Part shown: one piece after another, positions 14,678-16,549 of the stretch | How the letters are laid out: each line of letters begins with the position of its first letter | Numbering within the stretch: position 1 is the stretch's first letter | Source of the DNA: Betaproteobacteria bacterium | GTDB taxonomy: Bacteria; Pseudomonadota; Gammaproteobacteria; Burkholderiales; Rhodocyclaceae | Direction: 5' to 3' | NCBI GenBank assembly: GCA_028065725.1 | Contig: JAPTVL010000422.1 | Coordinates: forward strand, 1-16,549 | Length of the DNA stretch: 16,549 nt | Notes under the pieces: generated by a model | Database searches by the model: none | What the model was told of the DNA's origin: nothing | What the model saw: only the letters and a program-made list of their open reading frames with translations | Position numbers and translations under genes: made by a program

Positions 14678-15421
14678 GTGGCGATGCGCAGCCCACCTCG
14701 TATCCTGCAGATCAGGGAGGTCCTGGGCCCTGCCGAGCAGGGCAAGACGTTGCCGTTCAAGTGCATCGCCGAGGACGGCAACCTGTACTTCGTCAAGGGC
14801 CAGCAGACAAACCGCGCGAGCCTATGGCGGGAGTGGATCTGCGCGCACCTCGCGCGGGCGATGGGGCTCAACATCCCCGTCTTCAGCCTGGTCCAGGTAG
14901 ATGAGGCGCTTGTTGCGGAACTGCCTGCGGAGTGGCGTCAGATCGGCTGCTTGCCCGCTTTCGGTTCGCGCCAGCAACACGCTACGAGTTGGCTTGAGCT
15001 GGGCATGGCGAGCAAGGTGCCGCCAGCGGTGCAGAGGGACGTGCTGGTCTTTGACTGGTGGATCCACAACACCGATCGTCTGGAGGGCAACTCCAACCTG
15101 CTGTGGGACCAGCAAGGTGACTCGCTTGTTGTGATCGACCACAACATGGCCCTCGTTTCCGACTTCAACGCTACAGAATTCTTGCAGGAGCATGTTTTCG
15201 CCCGACAATGGCCAGAGGTCGCGGACGATCTGATGGCTCGCGCGCAGTACATTCGCAGGCTGCAGGACGCGCTCCCTGCGGCCCAGGTAGCCCTGGACAC
15301 GGCGCCCGAAGAGTGGATGTGGGAAAATTCTGAGTTCGATCTGCCAGCCAACTTTGATGTGGATGCGGCTCTGGCAGTCCTTAAGCGATGCGAGACTGAC
15401 GAGCTATGGAGGACGGTATGA
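14678..15421 (+). CDS. HipA-like protein kinase (HipA_2 type)
   Basis: A 247-aa protein with a compact kinase-like pattern: a Lys in LYFVKGQ (about K40) for ATP, a catalytic loop HNTDRLEGNSNLLW (D133, R134, N138), and a metal-binding Asp in VVIDHN (D154). This is the short HipA-like family often found next to DUF3037 genes, not the roughly 440-aa HipA toxin, and it lacks the HipA N-terminal domain. Substrate and role are unknown; phosphorylation of a protein partner or toxin-like action is possible. The GTG at 14678 has GGAG 9 bases upstream; the ATG at 14684 is an alternative. It begins 5 bases after res and its stop overlaps the DUF3037 start, so it belongs to the same transcript. No HipB-like repressor is present. 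Confidence 0.8.
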   Translation: MAMRSPPRILQIREVLGPAEQGKTLPFKCIAEDGNLYFVKGQQTNRASLWREWICAHLARAMGLNIPVFSLVQVDEALVAELPAEWRQIGCLPAFGSRQQHATSWLELGMASKVPPAVQRDVLVFDWWIHNTDRLEGNSNLLWDQQGDSLVVIDHNMALVSDFNATEFLQEHVFARQWPEVADDLMARAQYIRRLQDALPAAQVALDTAPEEWMWENSEFDLPANFDVDAALAVLKRCETDELWRTV

Positions 15422-16245
15422 AGCAAGTCGCGTGCCGGTACGCCGTGGTTCAATTCGTCCCCTACATCGAGACGGGCGAGTTCGCCAACGTCGGGGTGGC
15501 ACTCATTTGCCCTCAGACGGGATATTTTGGATTTAAGCTCCAGAACACGCGCAAATCGAAGCGAGTTACCGATTTTTTTGGTGAATTGCCGCGCGAGGTC
15601 TTTGTCAGGGCCGTGCAGGGGGTCAAGAGCGAACTGCAACGAGTCTCGGACATCGCGGCTGGCTCGAAGGGCGCCGCCAACGCAGAATTCCTGAGGGACG
15701 TTTTCGACGGACTCCTGCACGCTCGGGAAGCCATCATCCGATTCAGCGCTCCCAGAGTTGTCCTGACAGACGACCCCGCCAGGGAGTTGACCGATAAGTT
15801 TGCCCACTACGTGGGGCGGGTCTTTGCGACCCACGAGTACGTCGAGCGAGAGATCGAGCAGCGCATCAGGTCGTTGCTTGGCGACCTACCACTGACGCAG
15901 CCGTTCCGGGCCGCAAAGGTCGGCGACGACGAGGTCTACGTGCGATTTCCGCTCGTTCAGCAGCAAGGAGAACGGGCTGTGAAGATCATTAAGCCCTTCA
16001 ACCTCAATCAAGACGAGCCGATGGGCATTTATGACCATGGCGGCACGTGGATTCAGCGCATTCAGCGATTGCGCACCAGGAACCTGCTACCGCACGATGT
16101 CTTGTTCGCGGTCAGGGGCCCTGCTCGAGCGGATGCCAAGCGCTTCGCGGCGTTTGAAGAGATCTGCGCAGAGCTACGCAGGGAAGACGTACTGGCGGTC
16201 GGCGAGGCTGACCAGGAGCGAATTGTGGACTTCGCGGTGGCCTGA
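15418..16245 (+). CDS. DUF3037 family protein
   Basis: A 275-aa protein whose N-terminus (YAVVQFVPYIETGEFANVGV, then ALICP) is the typical opening of DUF3037, a family of unknown function that commonly accompanies HipA-like kinases. The start is fixed by GGAGG 5 bases before the ATG at 15418, and the ATGA overlap with the kinase stop; an in-frame ATG at 15406 lacks that signal. It has no signal peptide or membrane segment. It is probably the partner, substrate or antidote of the kinase, inferred from pairing only. It is the last gene of the operon. A GGTCT/AGACC hairpin 26 bases later has no T-tract, so no clear terminator is seen before the element end. Confidence 0.82.
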   Translation: MKQVACRYAVVQFVPYIETGEFANVGVALICPQTGYFGFKLQNTRKSKRVTDFFGELPREVFVRAVQGVKSELQRVSDIAAGSKGAANAEFLRDVFDGLLHAREAIIRFSAPRVVLTDDPARELTDKFAHYVGRVFATHEYVEREIEQRIRSLLGDLPLTQPFRAAKVGDDEVYVRFPLVQQQGERAVKIIKPFNLNQDEPMGIYDHGGTWIQRIQRLRTRNLLPHDVLFAVRGPARADAKRFAAFEEICAELRREDVLAVGEADQERIVDFAVA

Positions 16246-16331
16246 TGAAGCACCCAGCGATCGAGGGCTGAGGTCTTTTCGTCGAGACCACGTTGCCTGC
16301 TGCGATGTTGGCTGGTGAAACGCCTCGGCAC

Positions 16332-16396
16332 CGTGGGAACGACTGGCCTGGAAGCCGCGTCATTCCTGGGTTGAATTTGGGTAAAAAGTTCCCACG
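16332..16396. repeat. Inverted pair of CGTGGGAAC sites inside attR, putative integrase arm sites
   Basis: CGTGGGAAC (16332-16340) and its exact reverse complement GTTCCCACG (16388-16396) flank a 47-bp spacer, about 40 bp inside attR. They share the GTGGGAA core with the palindrome beside attL (184-204), giving four copies at the two ends. Arm-type binding by Int or Xis is the simplest reading. A further inverted pair, CCCGCA/TGCGGG, lies between them and attR (about 16401-16426). Confidence 0.5.
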
Positions 16397-16436
16397 ACAC
16401 GCCCGCAAGCCCAATGTTTCTGCGGGTTGACGGCAC

Positions 16437-16485
16437 GGATTGTGATTCCTGTCGTCGTGGGTTCGAGTCCCATCAGCCACCCCAA
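16437..16485 (+). repeat. attR: attR: right copy of the 49-bp att repeat (displaced tRNA-His 3' part)
   Basis: An exact duplicate of 78-126: half of the anticodon arm, the T-arm, the acceptor strand and the CCA of tRNA-His. It has no 5' half and no promoter, so it is a tRNA fragment, not a gene. It marks the right boundary of the element. Confidence 0.95.
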
Positions 16486-16497
16486 GAATTCATGAAC

Positions 16498-16525
16498 AAA
16501 AACGCGCACTTAGGTGCGCGTTTTT
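16498..16525 (+). terminator. Intrinsic terminator right of attR (original tRNA-His terminator)
   Basis: AAAAACGCGCAC-TTAG-GTGCGCGTTTTT is a perfect 12-bp stem with a TTAG loop and a T-tract, 12 bases past attR. Its position directly after the tRNA 3' end indicates it served tRNA-His before the element inserted. The A- and T-flanks make it usable in both directions. Confidence 0.88.
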
Positions 16526-16549
16526 GTTTTCTGGGGAACTGCCAGGGTA

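Larger units (their letters stand above)
78..16485. mobile_element. Complete tRNA-His-integrated element (about 16.36 kb), Int / HUH Rep-helicase / defence cargo
   Basis: The two 49-bp att repeats are offset by 16359 bases, which would be the size of the excised circle. Just inside the left end are a tyrosine integrase and a DUF4224-like gene, followed by a Rep-helicase operon, a structured non-coding region and a five-gene restriction/defence operon; the right repeat closes it. No capsid, terminase, tail or conjugation genes are seen. It is best described as an integrative element with its own replication initiator, either an IME mobilised by a helper or a phage-satellite-like island. Which of these it is cannot be told from sequence alone. 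Confidence 0.88.

Noticed and set aside
14678..15421. Classical HipBA toxin-antitoxin
   Set aside because: The kinase is far shorter than HipA, lacks its N-terminal domain, and no HipB-type helix-turn-helix gene is adjacent; the partner is DUF3037.
16272..16289. GGTCT/AGACC hairpin as terminator of the defence operon
   Set aside because: The stem has only 5 bp, with an 8-base loop and no following T-tract.
16437..16485. Second tRNA-His gene
   Set aside because: Only the 3' part is present; the acceptor 5' strand, D-arm and promoter are missing. It is the attR duplicate.

Overview
The window holds what looks like a complete 16.36-kb integrative element sitting in a tRNA-His gene, with a little host DNA on each side. 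A 49-bp perfect direct repeat (78-126 and 16437-16485) equals the 3' part of tRNA-His and marks attL and attR. The left copy completes a working tRNA-His (49-125). The right copy is the displaced original 3' end, still followed by a strong terminator that was probably the tRNA's own. The tRNA sequence, high GC content and Shine-Dalgarno usage point to a gamma- or betaproteobacterium. A Xanthomonadales/Lysobacterales-type host is my best guess, at low confidence.

Layout, left to right. (1) 1-164: host promoter, tRNA-His/attL, and a terminator supplied by the element. (2) 184-1560, minus strand: tyrosine integrase and a small DUF4224-like protein in the position usual for an excisionase/regulator. 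(3) 1561-1921: non-coding, with a snap-back repeat and a large inverted repeat. (4) 1922-5646, minus strand: a two-gene replication operon, namely an unrecognised 233-aa protein translationally coupled to a 1008-aa fusion of an HUH/Y2 rolling-circle endonuclease with an SF1 helicase. (5) 5647-6934: about 1.29 kb without a credible protein gene but full of inverted repeats. Its left part has 'TGCCAACC' repeats and a 15-bp stem, resembling a replication origin. Its right part looks like a large structured RNA on the plus strand, with GNRA-capped hairpins, a long compound stem and an intrinsic terminator at 6890-6918. (6) 6983-16245, plus strand: a tight five-gene operon of a Mod-like beta-class DNA methyltransferase, a DUF262-DUF1524 (GmrSD-like) protein, a type III Res-like helicase-nuclease, a HipA-like kinase and a DUF3037 protein. 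Most junctions are 4-bp ATGA overlaps. (7) 16246-16485: right end with putative integrase arm sites and attR.

There are no capsid, packaging or type IV secretion genes. The element therefore looks like a small integrative, possibly mobilizable or satellite-like island: integrase plus Rep-helicase provide excision and replication, and the cargo is a composite restriction-modification/defence operon. The most unusual parts are the Helitron-like domain order of the Rep-helicase, the unidentified structured RNA between the replication and defence modules, the insertion of a GmrSD-like protein between Mod and Res with a HipA-like/DUF3037 pair appended, and the mosaic base composition of the methyltransferase core. 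Family assignments come from recognising motifs by eye; no database search was run.
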